64,000 nt of DNA from CAVOAK01 sp963664465. GTDB taxonomy: Bacteria > Pseudomonadota > Alphaproteobacteria > UBA8366 > CAVOAK01. Location: NCBI GenBank assembly GCA_963664465.2, contig CAXXSU010000015.1, positions 496,001 to 560,000 of the forward strand, in the 5' to 3' direction. Shown here one piece after another: positions 1 to 9,036 of the stretch (the stretch's first letter is position 1; the number at the start of each line of letters is the position of its first letter). Both the position numbers and the translations under genes were made by a program. The notes below the pieces were generated by a model. That model saw only the letters and a program-made list of their open reading frames with translations, made no database searches and had not been told where the DNA came from.

Positions 1-46
1 ACACAGGCAACGAGACAATGTTCAGATCGCGTAAGGATCCTGGATG

Positions 47-1213
47 TCACGACGCCTTCCGCAGGCGTGATTTGCGACCAGTCTTAGGTGCGAGCCTTCC
101 GGCCAGATATCGGTTGATGTCCCAAATCGTGCCTTCAAAATTGGGCGGCGCTAGCGGACTTGCCAGTGCGCTACGTGACTTCAGGCCTCGCCGTACACTT
201 TCCAGCCGAGCTTTGTCCTCGGTCATGACGTCGCCGATCCAGCCGTGCAGCGAACGCACCATCTTGCGCTTCGGCTTAGGATCGAACGTCCCCAGTCCCC
301 AGGTCGCATTCACCTCTTCCGCCGCACGCGGCCACATACACATGTAGTTGATGATTTCCGGCGACAGTGCGACGACGTGCGAGGGGTAAACGCAAAACAT
401 CATGGTGTAGCGTTGCTCCTTGTCCGTCAGGTCAGGATGGTGGGGCTCGCGCGGCGGCCACTTCCCTGGAAAGTGGGATTTGTAGCCGGTGAATCCATCG
501 CCACCGGGAAATTTTTTGCAAAGCCGCGTTGGCGTGATGTCGTGCAGCGTTTTGTGGTGCACCGAGCTCAGGTGATAGCCTTCCATGAAGTTTTCAACGA
601 GGCATTTCCAATTGGTGTCCCAGACCTGCTCCTCACGAAACTGATTGACCATGTCGGCCATGTGGTAATTCTCAATGAAAGGCTCGAGCCCCTTGAGCCG
701 CGGCGCGAGTGGCTTCGCCTTGCCATCCAGGTTCACATAAAGGAAGCCGTGCCAGATTTCGGTCGCGAACGCCGGTAGCCGGCAGCCCTCGACCTTGAAC
801 CCCTTGACCTGGTCCATGTAGGGCGCGCGCAGGAGCTTGCCGTCGTTGGCATAGGTCCAGGCATGATAGGGACAGACGAAATGCTTGGAATTGCCCGTGC
901 CTTCGAGGATCACCGAAGAGCGGTGGCGGCAGACGTTGGACAGCACCCGCACCTTGTCGTCCTGACCACGCACGACGATCAGCGGCTCGCCGATCAGCTC
1001 GGTCGTGAAATAGTCACCACGTTTGGGGACATCTTCGACGCGTCCGAGGCAGAACCATTCTTTGCGGAAGATTTCGTCCCTCTCGAGTTCGAGAAATTCT
1101 TCGGAGAAATAGCAAGCCGGCGGTAGCGTCTTTGCCCGTGAGGTTTCCCATTCCGCGAGTTCAGCCAGGGCTTCACGTAGCCCGCTTACGTTGTTCGACC
1201 CTACCATATGCAT
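47..1213 (-). CDS. Rieske non-haem iron oxygenase, alpha subunit
   Basis: Terminal oxygenase component of a ring-hydroxylating or demethylating oxygenase, expected to use O2 and electrons from a separate reductase. The N-terminal Rieske [2Fe-2S] site is visible as C95-x-H97 and C114-x2-H117. The catalytic domain has the mononuclear iron segment NWKCLVENFMEGYHLSSVHH, with H214 and H219 or H220 as ligands. The acid before the first His (E211) is Glu where aromatic dioxygenases usually have Asp; the carnitine oxygenase CntA also has Glu there. Length of 388 residues is normal for the family. An in-frame ATG two codons downstream (MVGSNN) is an alternative start. No beta subunit or reductase lies in the window, so the substrate cannot be assigned. 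Confidence 0.9.
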   Translation of the reverse strand: MHMVGSNNVSGLREALAELAEWETSRAKTLPPACYFSEEFLELERDEIFRKEWFCLGRVEDVPKRGDYFTTELIGEPLIVVRGQDDKVRVLSNVCRHRSSVILEGTGNSKHFVCPYHAWTYANDGKLLRAPYMDQVKGFKVEGCRLPAFATEIWHGFLYVNLDGKAKPLAPRLKGLEPFIENYHMADMVNQFREEQVWDTNWKCLVENFMEGYHLSSVHHKTLHDITPTRLCKKFPGGDGFTGYKSHFPGKWPPREPHHPDLTDKEQRYTMMFCVYPSHVVALSPEIINYMCMWPRAAEEVNATWGLGTFDPKPKRKMVRSLHGWIGDVMTEDKARLESVRRGLKSRSALASPLAPPNFEGTIWDINRYLAGRLAPKTGRKSRLRKAS

Positions 1214-1328
1214 GCCTCCTTGATCGTCCGGCGTCGCTTATCGCCGCCTCGTCCAGCTTAGGCCCAATCCTACGTCGGCACGCGCACCGTAGCGAACGAC
1301 ATTTTTTCACAAAATTCATGAGAGAATC

Positions 1329-2519
1329 TCATAGATCCTTTGCCAGCGTGAAAACCGCTTCCGGTTGAGCGATGCCCTTTAGGGGAAAGGTGCCGAGCGG
1401 CCGGAACGTATCGTCGATGGCAGTTACGAAGGCGTCGGAGGCGACGTAGGGCACCTTGAGTTCAGCGCAGAGGCCAGCGATCCGGCTGACGAGATTTACC
1501 GCCGGACCGATGACGGTGAATTCAAGCCGGTTCGGGGCACCAACATTTCCGTAAGCCACACGCCCGACATGGAGAGCCACGCCAAAATCGACCTCCAAAT
1601 CAGGCACATCAGCGGCAATCTCCGATCGGGACGCCAAGGCCTCGCAGGCCGCTGCCGAAGCGTTTTGCAACACCTCAGTCGTACTCTGTTCGCCATCCAA
1701 CGGGAAAATGGCCAGCACTGCGTCGCCGATGAACTTGAGAATTTCACCGCCATGCGTCTCAATTGCCGCTTCCGCAACGCCAAAATAATCGTTAAGCAGG
1801 CCGATCATTTCGGTCGAGGAAAATGTCTGCGAAAGGCCCGTAAAGTTTCGCAAATCGCAGTACCACAACGCCGCCTCAATCGTCTCGAGATTGCCGCGCG
1901 TGATCGACCCCTCCAGAACCTTAGGCCCCGAGGCTTGCCCTAGATAGGTTTCGAGAATCGTTCGGGCGATCTGCCGTACGGCCTGCACCTCCGCAATCGG
2001 ACTGAAGACGTTCAAGGCGCTGCGGATAAGCGCTACCTGCTCATCGGAGAACCCAGCCGCTACCACCGTCGAGAATGTCATGGCATGCGCCACACCATCG
2101 CTGAACCTGACAGGCAGCGCGAGATACTCGACGATGCCCCGGTCCTTGAGCTCCTCGAGGATCGGAAAATCCACCTGTGCCGATGGACCCGTCAATATTC
2201 TGCGCACTTCATCGGCGCCCTCGAAGATCGGCCGGATGGGGCTCTTTAGATACGCCGACGTCAGGTCAGCCCCAAATGGCACCGTAACCTCACGGCTACC
2301 TTCGTCCGCATCCCAATAGTAGGCCGCGACCAGCGCCTGCGGATGCAGTGTCTGCCACGACATCGTCACGCGTGTCAGTGGCACGCCCGCCGATACGAGC
2401 TGCTCCGCGAAGCCGTTGATCAGCGGTCCAATACCTTGGACATGACGGCCGGGACCTTGGCACCAATCGACGATCCGCTCGTTCCCATTCATCTTCGTTG
2501 ACCGTTCAAATTTGTCCAT
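1329..2519 (-). CDS. Class III adenylate/guanylate cyclase, soluble
   Basis: Predicted nucleotide cyclase of 396 residues. The first 190 or so residues form an uncharacterised N-terminal sensory-like region without membrane segments. The C-terminal cyclase homology domain starts near residue 212. It shows the first metal Asp in YCDLRNFT (D222), then KFIGDA (K262, D266), and the region VIGPAVNLVSR that carries the transition-state Asn and Arg. The position that is often Asp in VGDTVN is Pro here, a variant also common in bacterial cyclases fused to soluble N-termini. The gene is divergent from a membrane cyclase 88 bp away, so the two probably share a control region. ATP versus GTP preference is not certain. 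Confidence 0.88.
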   Translation of the reverse strand: MDKFERSTKMNGNERIVDWCQGPGRHVQGIGPLINGFAEQLVSAGVPLTRVTMSWQTLHPQALVAAYYWDADEGSREVTVPFGADLTSAYLKSPIRPIFEGADEVRRILTGPSAQVDFPILEELKDRGIVEYLALPVRFSDGVAHAMTFSTVVAAGFSDEQVALIRSALNVFSPIAEVQAVRQIARTILETYLGQASGPKVLEGSITRGNLETIEAALWYCDLRNFTGLSQTFSSTEMIGLLNDYFGVAEAAIETHGGEILKFIGDAVLAIFPLDGEQSTTEVLQNASAAACEALASRSEIAADVPDLEVDFGVALHVGRVAYGNVGAPNRLEFTVIGPAVNLVSRIAGLCAELKVPYVASDAFVTAIDDTFRPLGTFPLKGIAQPEAVFTLAKDL

Positions 2520-2607
2520 GTAACTGCCGACGGTTCTGACGACTTATATATACAAGCGGCGATAGCGGATTGGCACAGTCAGTCGCCGTCGCCTATCATC
2601 TTCAACC

Positions 2608-4485
2608 ATGAGCGGGGCCCAGGCTCAATCACAGACCGGCGCCGGTGAGATCGTTGATGTGGCTTCGGAGGCCGATACGATCGAACGCCGGGGCATCTCG
2701 CTTACTGTCACATTGGCAGTGAGCCTAGGCCTCTTGGTTCTGCTTTCCGTCGCCGTCGTGCTGTTCATCGGTCTCTGGAGTGCCCAGCGAAATACCTTGA
2801 GCCTGCTTAGCGACAAGGCAGGCCTGACGATTGATTCCGCCGTCACGCGCATTGAGCAGCACCTGATGCCGGCCAGCGACCAAGCGGCCTTCATCGCCGG
2901 ACTTGTCGAAAATGGTACAATCGACGTCAGCGATCGGAAGCGCTTTCAGGACTATCTGCTTGGCGCGATGGCCGCGGCGCCCCAGATCGAGGTGTTTTCC
3001 TTCATCGATACCGATTACCAACTTATTGGCGTACTGCGCCGCAACGGCAAAGCCACGCCCTACGTGGCAGACTATCGCGAGGACCAGGCCGTAATCGACG
3101 CCATTTTCGCGTTGCGGGCGTCGCGGAGCGCGGAATGGGCCGCGCCCATTTGGCGCAAAATACTTGAAACGACTCTCATCAATTTTCGCCAGCCCGTTTA
3201 TCAGGATGGTGAGTTTCGAGGGATGCTGGTTGGGTTGGTGTCGATCAACGCGCTCTCGGAATATCTGGCCAACCTGAATGAACTCGTCGGCCACAATGCG
3301 TTCATTCTCTACGACCGTAACTTTGTCATGGCCCACGCCCAGCTGGCTGGACAATTCGCCGAACTTTCGGTCGAACGGCCACTCCCTACTCTAGCTGATT
3401 TTGGCGACCCGGTACTCGCTTCGATCTGGCAGACCGAACAACGCTTCCCACTGATTCTCACACTGCCGGATGACACAAGTGGTCATGTGGTGGAGTCCGG
3501 CGGCGAACTGTTCGTGTTTTTGTTTCGCGAACTCCGCGGCTTCACCGACAAGCACATCGTCGTCGGCACTTATTTCCGCAACGATGAGGTGAACGAGGAG
3601 TTGCGCCGGCTGCAGATCGCCGTCGCCGTCGGCCTGCTTGCCGTCGTTCTCGCCTGCGTCGCCGCGGTAATACTCGCACGCCTCATCGCCCGGCCAATCA
3701 TCCGCCTCTCGGTGGCTGCGGCACGAATTGGCGAGCTTGCGATCGGCAACGTCGGAGCTTTGCCGCTGAGCCCGTTTCGCGAACTCAACCAGCAAGCTGG
3801 CGCCTTCAACTCGATGCTGAGGGCGCTGCGGTGGTTTGAGATCTACGTTCCAAAAACGCTTGTCGAACGGCTGATCCGCCGCGGCGATGAGGGCGCCATT
3901 CAGTCCAGTGAACACGATATCACGGTAATTTTTACCGATATTGCCGGCTTTACCCCATTCGCCGAGGGCAAACCGGCAGACGAAGTCGCGGCGTTTCTCA
4001 ACGAGCATTTCGCAATGATTGCGAAACACGTGGAAGCAGAGGACGGCACGGTCGACAAGTTTATCGGCGACGCGGTGATGGCGTTTTGGGGTGCGCCCGA
4101 ACCACAGGAGGATCACGCGGCCCGGGCTTGCCGTGCCGCCCGCGCAATCGCTGTCGACCTCAGAGCTGATAACGAGAAACGCCGGCGCAACGGTGAGCCG
4201 ACCGTTCATTTGCGCATCGGCCTGCACAGCGGCCCAGCGACAGTCGGCAACATAGGCGCACCAGGCCGCATGAATTATACGGCTGTCGGCGATACTGTGA
4301 ATGTCAGCCAGCGCCTCGAGCAGTTATCCAAGCGCCTTTACGAAAAGGGCGACGAGGTGAACATCCTCATCAGCGATGTCACACATGACCGCGCCGGACC
4401 CGCGTTTCCGACCGAACCTGCGGGTCAATTCGAGCTACCCGGCCGCAGTGAAAAGATCACCGTATTCAGATTGTTGGAAAGTTAG
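2608..4485 (+). CDS. Membrane class III adenylate cyclase with sensor and HAMP regions
   Basis: A 625-residue receptor-type cyclase. A membrane helix lies at about residues 30-57 and is followed by a roughly 280-residue periplasmic region of Cache-like character. A second helix lies at about 333-357, then a HAMP-like linker, then the catalytic domain from about residue 430. Catalytic elements are complete: FTDIAGFT with the first metal Asp, DKFIGDAVMAFWG with Lys and the second metal Asp, and NYTAVGDTVNVSQRLE with the substrate Asp, Asn and Arg. It probably converts ATP to cAMP in response to an extracellular ligand. It is divergently arranged with the soluble cyclase at 1329-2519. Confidence 0.9.
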   Translation: MSGAQAQSQTGAGEIVDVASEADTIERRGISLTVTLAVSLGLLVLLSVAVVLFIGLWSAQRNTLSLLSDKAGLTIDSAVTRIEQHLMPASDQAAFIAGLVENGTIDVSDRKRFQDYLLGAMAAAPQIEVFSFIDTDYQLIGVLRRNGKATPYVADYREDQAVIDAIFALRASRSAEWAAPIWRKILETTLINFRQPVYQDGEFRGMLVGLVSINALSEYLANLNELVGHNAFILYDRNFVMAHAQLAGQFAELSVERPLPTLADFGDPVLASIWQTEQRFPLILTLPDDTSGHVVESGGELFVFLFRELRGFTDKHIVVGTYFRNDEVNEELRRLQIAVAVGLLAVVLACVAAVILARLIARPIIRLSVAAARIGELAIGNVGALPLSPFRELNQQAGAFNSMLRALRWFEIYVPKTLVERLIRRGDEGAIQSSEHDITVIFTDIAGFTPFAEGKPADEVAAFLNEHFAMIAKHVEAEDGTVDKFIGDAVMAFWGAPEPQEDHAARACRAARAIAVDLRADNEKRRRNGEPTVHLRIGLHSGPATVGNIGAPGRMNYTAVGDTVNVSQRLEQLSKRLYEKGDEVNILISDVTHDRAGPAFPTEPAGQFELPGRSEKITVFRLLES

Positions 4486-4574
4486 ACCAGACGCCGCGCC
4501 AACTTGCCGGGTCCGGCATACTGCACTAACTTTTGTCGCAAGGGCGACCACCGTCATCGGGGAGCACCGAAACC

Positions 4575-5759
4575 ATGACTTATAAACGCGCCGCAGAATT
4601 TGGTTGGGACTGGATCACCTTGCCGAAAGTCGAGGGCCGATCAACGCGTCAGGCGCATGTCGCGCTGCCTGAAGGCACGGTTGAACGCCAGCTCGGCAAA
4701 GAAGGGTTTTACGGCCCGGCGACGCATATGTACCACACCCATTTGCCGACCGAGTTTTCGAAGTTCGAAGGTCCATTGCATGGCCGGGCCTGGGATCTTG
4801 GAGATTACGACAAAGTAGACAAATCACCGTGGGACGCCGTCGAGTGCATTTCCAACGAGCATTGCAAAATCCGCTTCTGGAAAACTAAGGGAGCGATGGA
4901 TCACTTGGTGCGAAACGCCGACGGTGACGACCTGTTGTTCATCCACGAGGGCGAAGGTCATTTATATTGCGACTACGGCCATCTCGCGTTCCGCGAGGGC
5001 GACTACATCGTCATGCCGCGCGGCACCATGTGGCGCACTGAGCCCGATGGTGACCTGAAAGTCCTGCTGATCGAGGCAACGAACGAGTCGTTCCATTTGC
5101 CGGACAAAGGTCTGATGGGTACGAATACGGTATTCGACCCAGCCATGTTCGAAACCCCAGCGATCGATGATGCCTTCAGGTCACAACAGGGCGAGACGAG
5201 CTGGCAATTGCGGATCAAGCGAAGCGGCCAGATTTCGACCGCAATTTATGCCTTCAATCCGCTCGACGCTGTCGGTTGGCACGGCTCGCTGTGTCCGGTT
5301 CGCATAAACTGGCGCGACCTGCGTCCGGTCATGAGTCACCGCATGCATATGCCGATTTCGGCACACACGACATTTGTTGCTGATCGCTTCGTCGTTTGCA
5401 CTTTCGTGCCGCGGCCGCTCGTAGAAAGCGACCCGGAACTGGTGCGTGTTCCGGCTTTCCATTCCAACGACGAGATGGACGAAGTCGCGTTCTATCATGC
5501 GGGCAGCTTCATTCACCGCACGGACTTGGCGAAGGCGATGCTGACCCATTTGCCGTCAGGCTATGTTCATGGTCCGGCGCCAGACATGATGAAGAACGCT
5601 TCGCCATCGACGGGCGTCGAGACCAATACCTGGATCGACGGTGTCGCAATCAGCATCGACACGCGTGACGGCATAGCCGCCAAAGACATCCCCGACGAGC
5701 TGGAGCGAAAGGGCTGGCATCTGGCCTGGCAGGCAGCCGAAGCGAAGGCGGCTGAATAG
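4575..5759 (+). CDS. Homogentisate 1,2-dioxygenase family protein (HmgA-like cupin)
   Basis: A 394-residue iron(II) ring-cleavage dioxygenase-like cupin. The start at 4575 is chosen over the longer frame from 4533 because a GGGGAG ribosome site lies 9-14 bases upstream and MTYKRAAEF resembles family N-termini. Likely iron ligands by comparison with human HGD (H335, E341, H371) are H296, E303 (D302 is possible) and H332 in SGYVHGP. The second half reads as a clean cupin. No fumarylacetoacetase or maleylacetoacetate isomerase neighbour is present, so it may cleave a homogentisate-like or gentisate-like substrate in another pathway. It stands alone on the plus strand between a cyclase and an oppositely oriented TauD-like gene. 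Confidence 0.8.
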   Translation: MTYKRAAEFGWDWITLPKVEGRSTRQAHVALPEGTVERQLGKEGFYGPATHMYHTHLPTEFSKFEGPLHGRAWDLGDYDKVDKSPWDAVECISNEHCKIRFWKTKGAMDHLVRNADGDDLLFIHEGEGHLYCDYGHLAFREGDYIVMPRGTMWRTEPDGDLKVLLIEATNESFHLPDKGLMGTNTVFDPAMFETPAIDDAFRSQQGETSWQLRIKRSGQISTAIYAFNPLDAVGWHGSLCPVRINWRDLRPVMSHRMHMPISAHTTFVADRFVVCTFVPRPLVESDPELVRVPAFHSNDEMDEVAFYHAGSFIHRTDLAKAMLTHLPSGYVHGPAPDMMKNASPSTGVETNTWIDGVAISIDTRDGIAAKDIPDELERKGWHLAWQAAEAKAAE

Positions 5760-5880
5760 TCGGGTGAGCCGCGCCGGCAGGACAAAGTTCAACACTGAGC
5801 ACCAGACCCAGGCACTAGTCGCTAATCGCGTCCGATATCAGCCCGAAGTCAACGGCGGTCGTTAGCAGAAGCCTCGGCGC

Positions 5881-6747
5881 TCAGCTCGGCGCAACGCCCA
5901 CGGTCGTTACGCGGTAACACAGCCGGCGGCCGTTCGTGTCGGGGAAGATCGACCCGCGGTGCATGGTGCAGCGGTTATCCCAGAGGATAGCGTCGCCGGG
6001 CGTCCATTGGTGCGCGTAGGTGAATTCTGGCTGCGTTGCATACGACCGGAGTTCGTCGAGAAATTCGATCCCCTCATCCTTCGACATACCCTCGACCGAC
6101 GCCTCGCGGGTGTCGAGAATGCCAAGAAACAAAGCCTTTTCGCCGGTTTCGGGATGGCTATGCACGAACGGGTGGCTGACGTCGGGCAGCGCGCGCCTGT
6201 CCTCCTCGGTGAATGGAGGGGTTTTGGGGTTGTGAAGCCGTAGCGTCGTTACGTGGCTATAGTTCCAGCGAAGGCCCTCGAGTTTGCTCTTCATGTCGTC
6301 CGCCAACGCGTCGTATGCCTTGGTCAGGTTGGCGTACCATGTGTCGTCGCCGCCCTCTTCCGGCACTTCCTTGGAATAGAAGTACGAAGCGCAAGCAGGC
6401 ACCCTCAGGAACGAAGAGTCGCTGTGCCAGTTGTCACCAAAAGCGCGATCGGGCCGCGCGCCGATATCCTTGCCATCGACCTTGATATTTGAGAACACGG
6501 ACATTTCCGGGTGCTCCGGGATCTTGGGTTGGGCTGGAGGCGCAAGCTTCATGAGCTTGCCGAATCTTCGCCCGAATGCCATTTGCCGCTCTACCGTCAG
6601 GTCCTGGTCGCGGAACAGCAAAATTTTGTATTGCAGCCAACCATCGTTGATTTCGGAAATCGTCTCGTCGGACAGGTCATCCGCGGTGTTGACGCCGACG
6701 GCCTCGGCGCCGAGAGCGTCACTGATGGGTCTAAATTCGATTGTCAT
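5881..6747 (-). CDS. TauD/TfdA-family 2-oxoglutarate-dependent dioxygenase
   Basis: Fe(II)/2-oxoglutarate oxygenase of 288 residues. The metal triad is visible: His and Asp in NWHSDSSF and the distal His in CTMHRG, followed by the 2-oxoglutarate-binding Arg region RRLCYR. The frame extends to 6765 (MWGALI), but MTIEFRPISD at 6747 matches typical family starts and has a G-rich segment about 10 bases upstream. The family oxidises sulfonates (taurine), phenoxyacetates and related compounds; the substrate here is not defined. The gene lies downstream of, and on the same strand as, the ABC importer at 6951-9887, but a strong terminator separates them. Functional linkage is therefore only suggestive. 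Confidence 0.9.
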   Translation of the reverse strand: MTIEFRPISDALGAEAVGVNTADDLSDETISEINDGWLQYKILLFRDQDLTVERQMAFGRRFGKLMKLAPPAQPKIPEHPEMSVFSNIKVDGKDIGARPDRAFGDNWHSDSSFLRVPACASYFYSKEVPEEGGDDTWYANLTKAYDALADDMKSKLEGLRWNYSHVTTLRLHNPKTPPFTEEDRRALPDVSHPFVHSHPETGEKALFLGILDTREASVEGMSKDEGIEFLDELRSYATQPEFTYAHQWTPGDAILWDNRCTMHRGSIFPDTNGRRLCYRVTTVGVAPS

Positions 6748-6887
6748 GATCAGAGCCCCCCACATTGGGATACAATATTAGGCGCCACTGGCGAGCACAT
6801 GACAAGGCCGAACGAAACCCCCGGTTCGTCGCGCACCAAACGATCGGCGCGGGCTACTTCCAAACGCGCTTTGCCACGCGCCGCCCA

Positions 6888-6920
6888 GAAAAAATGGGAG
6901 GGCGCAGTATGCACCCTCCC
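6888..6920 (-). terminator. Rho-independent terminator after the ABC importer
   Basis: A GC-rich hairpin with arms GGGAGGGTGC and GCGCCCTCCC (one mismatch) around a five-base loop is followed on the minus strand by ATTTTTTCT. It lies about 30 bases after the stop codon of the binding-protein gene at 6951, so it should end the importer transcript. Confidence 0.85.
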
Positions 6921-6950
6921 AAATAATTCGCTCTAGACTGAGTTCCAGTC

Positions 6951-8057
6951 TTAGTTCATCGCCTGGACTCGCGCCAGCCGCTTGGCCCACTTCGCTCGGT
7001 CTATCTTGGAATAGTCGATGAAATAGAAGTCGGCCATCTTATCCGGTTCCATGATGTTGAAGGTCATGCCGTTCACGTCTTTTTCCGCGGCCCTCCAATG
7101 CTTTGCGAGGACCTCCTGGTTGGTCGGGATCAAACCACTCTGCAGGTACATGCCCTCCTGCATCTCGACACCGATGAGTTCGTTGAGAAAGAAGTCGACG
7201 GCCTTAGCAACCTTTGTGCCTTTGACTGCACCCATGTAGCCAACGCTCGGCATTCCAGAGGAGCCTTTAACCTTCACGTGGGTAACCGCCATCGGGAGGC
7301 CAGCAGTCTTCAAGCGGATAGCACCGCCGCCGGACCCGAACGTTGCCCAAACGTCGCCGGACTTTATGAGCTGGGACATGACTGTCCCTGACACCCAGGA
7401 ATGAATGTTGGGCACGAACGCCTCAAGCGCTTTCATGCCCGGCTCGATGTTGCTCTCGTCGCCGCCATTCTCGTAAGCGAGTGCTACGATGTGGCTTATC
7501 ATGTTGTAGCTAAAGGGCGACGGTAGTCCGAGATGGCCCTTGAGCTTGGGATGCAGCAGATCCGAGTGCTTCGTCGGGAACGGGATGCCGTTCGCCTTTA
7601 ACTTCTCCGAGTTATACTGGAGCGCGGCCACGTGCATCCAATACCCCACCTTAAAGTCGGTTACGAATTCCGGCTGCACCTTGGATTTGTTTGGAATGTT
7701 GTCCAAGTTGATCTTCTGGAGGAACCCTGCCTGCTTGAATTCCTCTAGAACGTGGTCCGTGATCTCGACGACGTCGAACGGAATTTTTTGTCCGCGGGCG
7801 GCGATCAGTTTCGACAGGAACGACTCGGTGCGTCCGCCGATGAATTCCATCTCAATCCCGGCCTTCTCCATCGCCGGACCGACCTCTTCCCTGATCCGTA
7901 TCTCCCAGGTACCCGGGAATGTGGCGATACGAATCTTGACGTTATCGAACATCTTCGACTGGGCGGAGGCCTGCGGCATCGCCGCGAACATCAGCCCCGC
8001 TACGGCACTGACTACGCCAAGAAGGCGCAGCGAGCGCATAATTGATATTGATCGCAT
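6951..8057 (-). CDS. ABC transporter extracellular solute-binding protein (PotD/family 1 type)
   Basis: Periplasmic binding protein of 368 residues. The N-terminus is a classical signal peptide: basic MRSISIMRSLR, hydrophobic LLGVVSAVAGLMFAA, and a probable cleavage site after ASA. The mature part begins with FDNVKIRIATFPGTW and has features of extracellular solute-binding family 1/PotD proteins that capture polyamine-like or small organic solutes. It is the last gene of a minus-strand operon after two permeases, 55 bp downstream of the second, and is followed by a strong terminator. A second Met at residue 7 could also serve as start. The ligand cannot be read from sequence. Confidence 0.88.
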   Translation of the reverse strand: MRSISIMRSLRLLGVVSAVAGLMFAAMPQASAQSKMFDNVKIRIATFPGTWEIRIREEVGPAMEKAGIEMEFIGGRTESFLSKLIAARGQKIPFDVVEITDHVLEEFKQAGFLQKINLDNIPNKSKVQPEFVTDFKVGYWMHVAALQYNSEKLKANGIPFPTKHSDLLHPKLKGHLGLPSPFSYNMISHIVALAYENGGDESNIEPGMKALEAFVPNIHSWVSGTVMSQLIKSGDVWATFGSGGGAIRLKTAGLPMAVTHVKVKGSSGMPSVGYMGAVKGTKVAKAVDFFLNELIGVEMQEGMYLQSGLIPTNQEVLAKHWRAAEKDVNGMTFNIMEPDKMADFYFIDYSKIDRAKWAKRLARVQAMN

Positions 8058-8112
8058 GATGTCTCCCTTTCGATACTCCGTGGTTATAGTTTTACTGCCT
8101 TAACGCCAACGC

Positions 8113-9036
8113 TCACGCGTTGCTCCCCCCGCCACGCAGCAGCACGTTTAGACCTACGAGCCGCTGGACGATCAGAAGTAGGACGAGCGAACCGAAAAAT
8201 ACGATCGTGGCCATAGCGGGAATCGTGGGTTCGAAATCCTCTTCGATGGAAAACAGCACCATCACTGGAAACGGCGTCGCGTTCGGCCCGGAAAGGAACA
8301 GGGATATCGTTACGTCGGCGAACGAGACAAGGAAGGCATAAAGTCCGCCCGCGTAAATGCCCGGCATAATGATCGGCACGGTTATGCGGCGGAACGTACT
8401 CCATCTGCTGGCACCGTGAATGAGGGCGGCCTCTTCCATGGCGGGATTGAAACGCTGTAGCTGTACGCCGACGGCGGCCACGACATAGGGTGTTGCGACG
8501 AACACATGGCCGATCACCAGTCCCGTGAATGTGGCGACAATCTGAATGCCGAACATGTTGCCGATCGCGTAATAACCCTGAAGAAACGCCACGCCGATGA
8601 CGATGAACGGCATCTGCAGGGGTGCCCTGAACAGCGTCCCCAGAACGATCTTGCCGGGGAAATTACCGCGGATTAGCCCGAGCGCCGCCGGCACACCGAG
8701 CAGAAGGCCGAATGCACACGACACTGTGGCCATCGAGATGCTGACCCAAAGCCCATGCCAGAGCCTCGGATGGATATTGAAGTACCACTCCAGCGAAAAT
8801 CCCCGCGGCGGGAAGACGAGGAAAGCGCGCATGCCGGCGACATCTTCGCCAGGATCGACCGATGCGCCGATCACGACGAGGATGGGCGCATAAATGGCGG
8901 CCACGACGATCCACAACCAGGTGAGCGCGCAGACCCTCCGAATGCGGCGAGCGTCGAACCTTCGCATCAAGCGGTCGTATCCGTTCAGGGTCCGCGGCCT
9001 GGGCGAAGTCGGGATGGCAGATTGTTGCTCTGTCAT
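8113..9036 (-). CDS. ABC transporter permease (PotC/MetI type)
   Basis: Inner-membrane permease of 307 residues with about six membrane helices, the first at about residues 38-58. The ATPase-docking EAA loop is clear in EEAALIHGASRW followed by RITVPIIMPG. The start overlaps the stop of the preceding permease by 4 bp, which implies translational coupling. With its partner it should form the transmembrane channel for the binding protein encoded downstream. No ATP-binding subunit is encoded in this operon or elsewhere in the window as a matching single-domain gene. Confidence 0.9.
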   Translation of the reverse strand: MTEQQSAIPTSPRPRTLNGYDRLMRRFDARRIRRVCALTWLWIVVAAIYAPILVVIGASVDPGEDVAGMRAFLVFPPRGFSLEWYFNIHPRLWHGLWVSISMATVSCAFGLLLGVPAALGLIRGNFPGKIVLGTLFRAPLQMPFIVIGVAFLQGYYAIGNMFGIQIVATFTGLVIGHVFVATPYVVAAVGVQLQRFNPAMEEAALIHGASRWSTFRRITVPIIMPGIYAGGLYAFLVSFADVTISLFLSGPNATPFPVMVLFSIEEDFEPTIPAMATIVFFGSLVLLLIVQRLVGLNVLLRGGGSNA

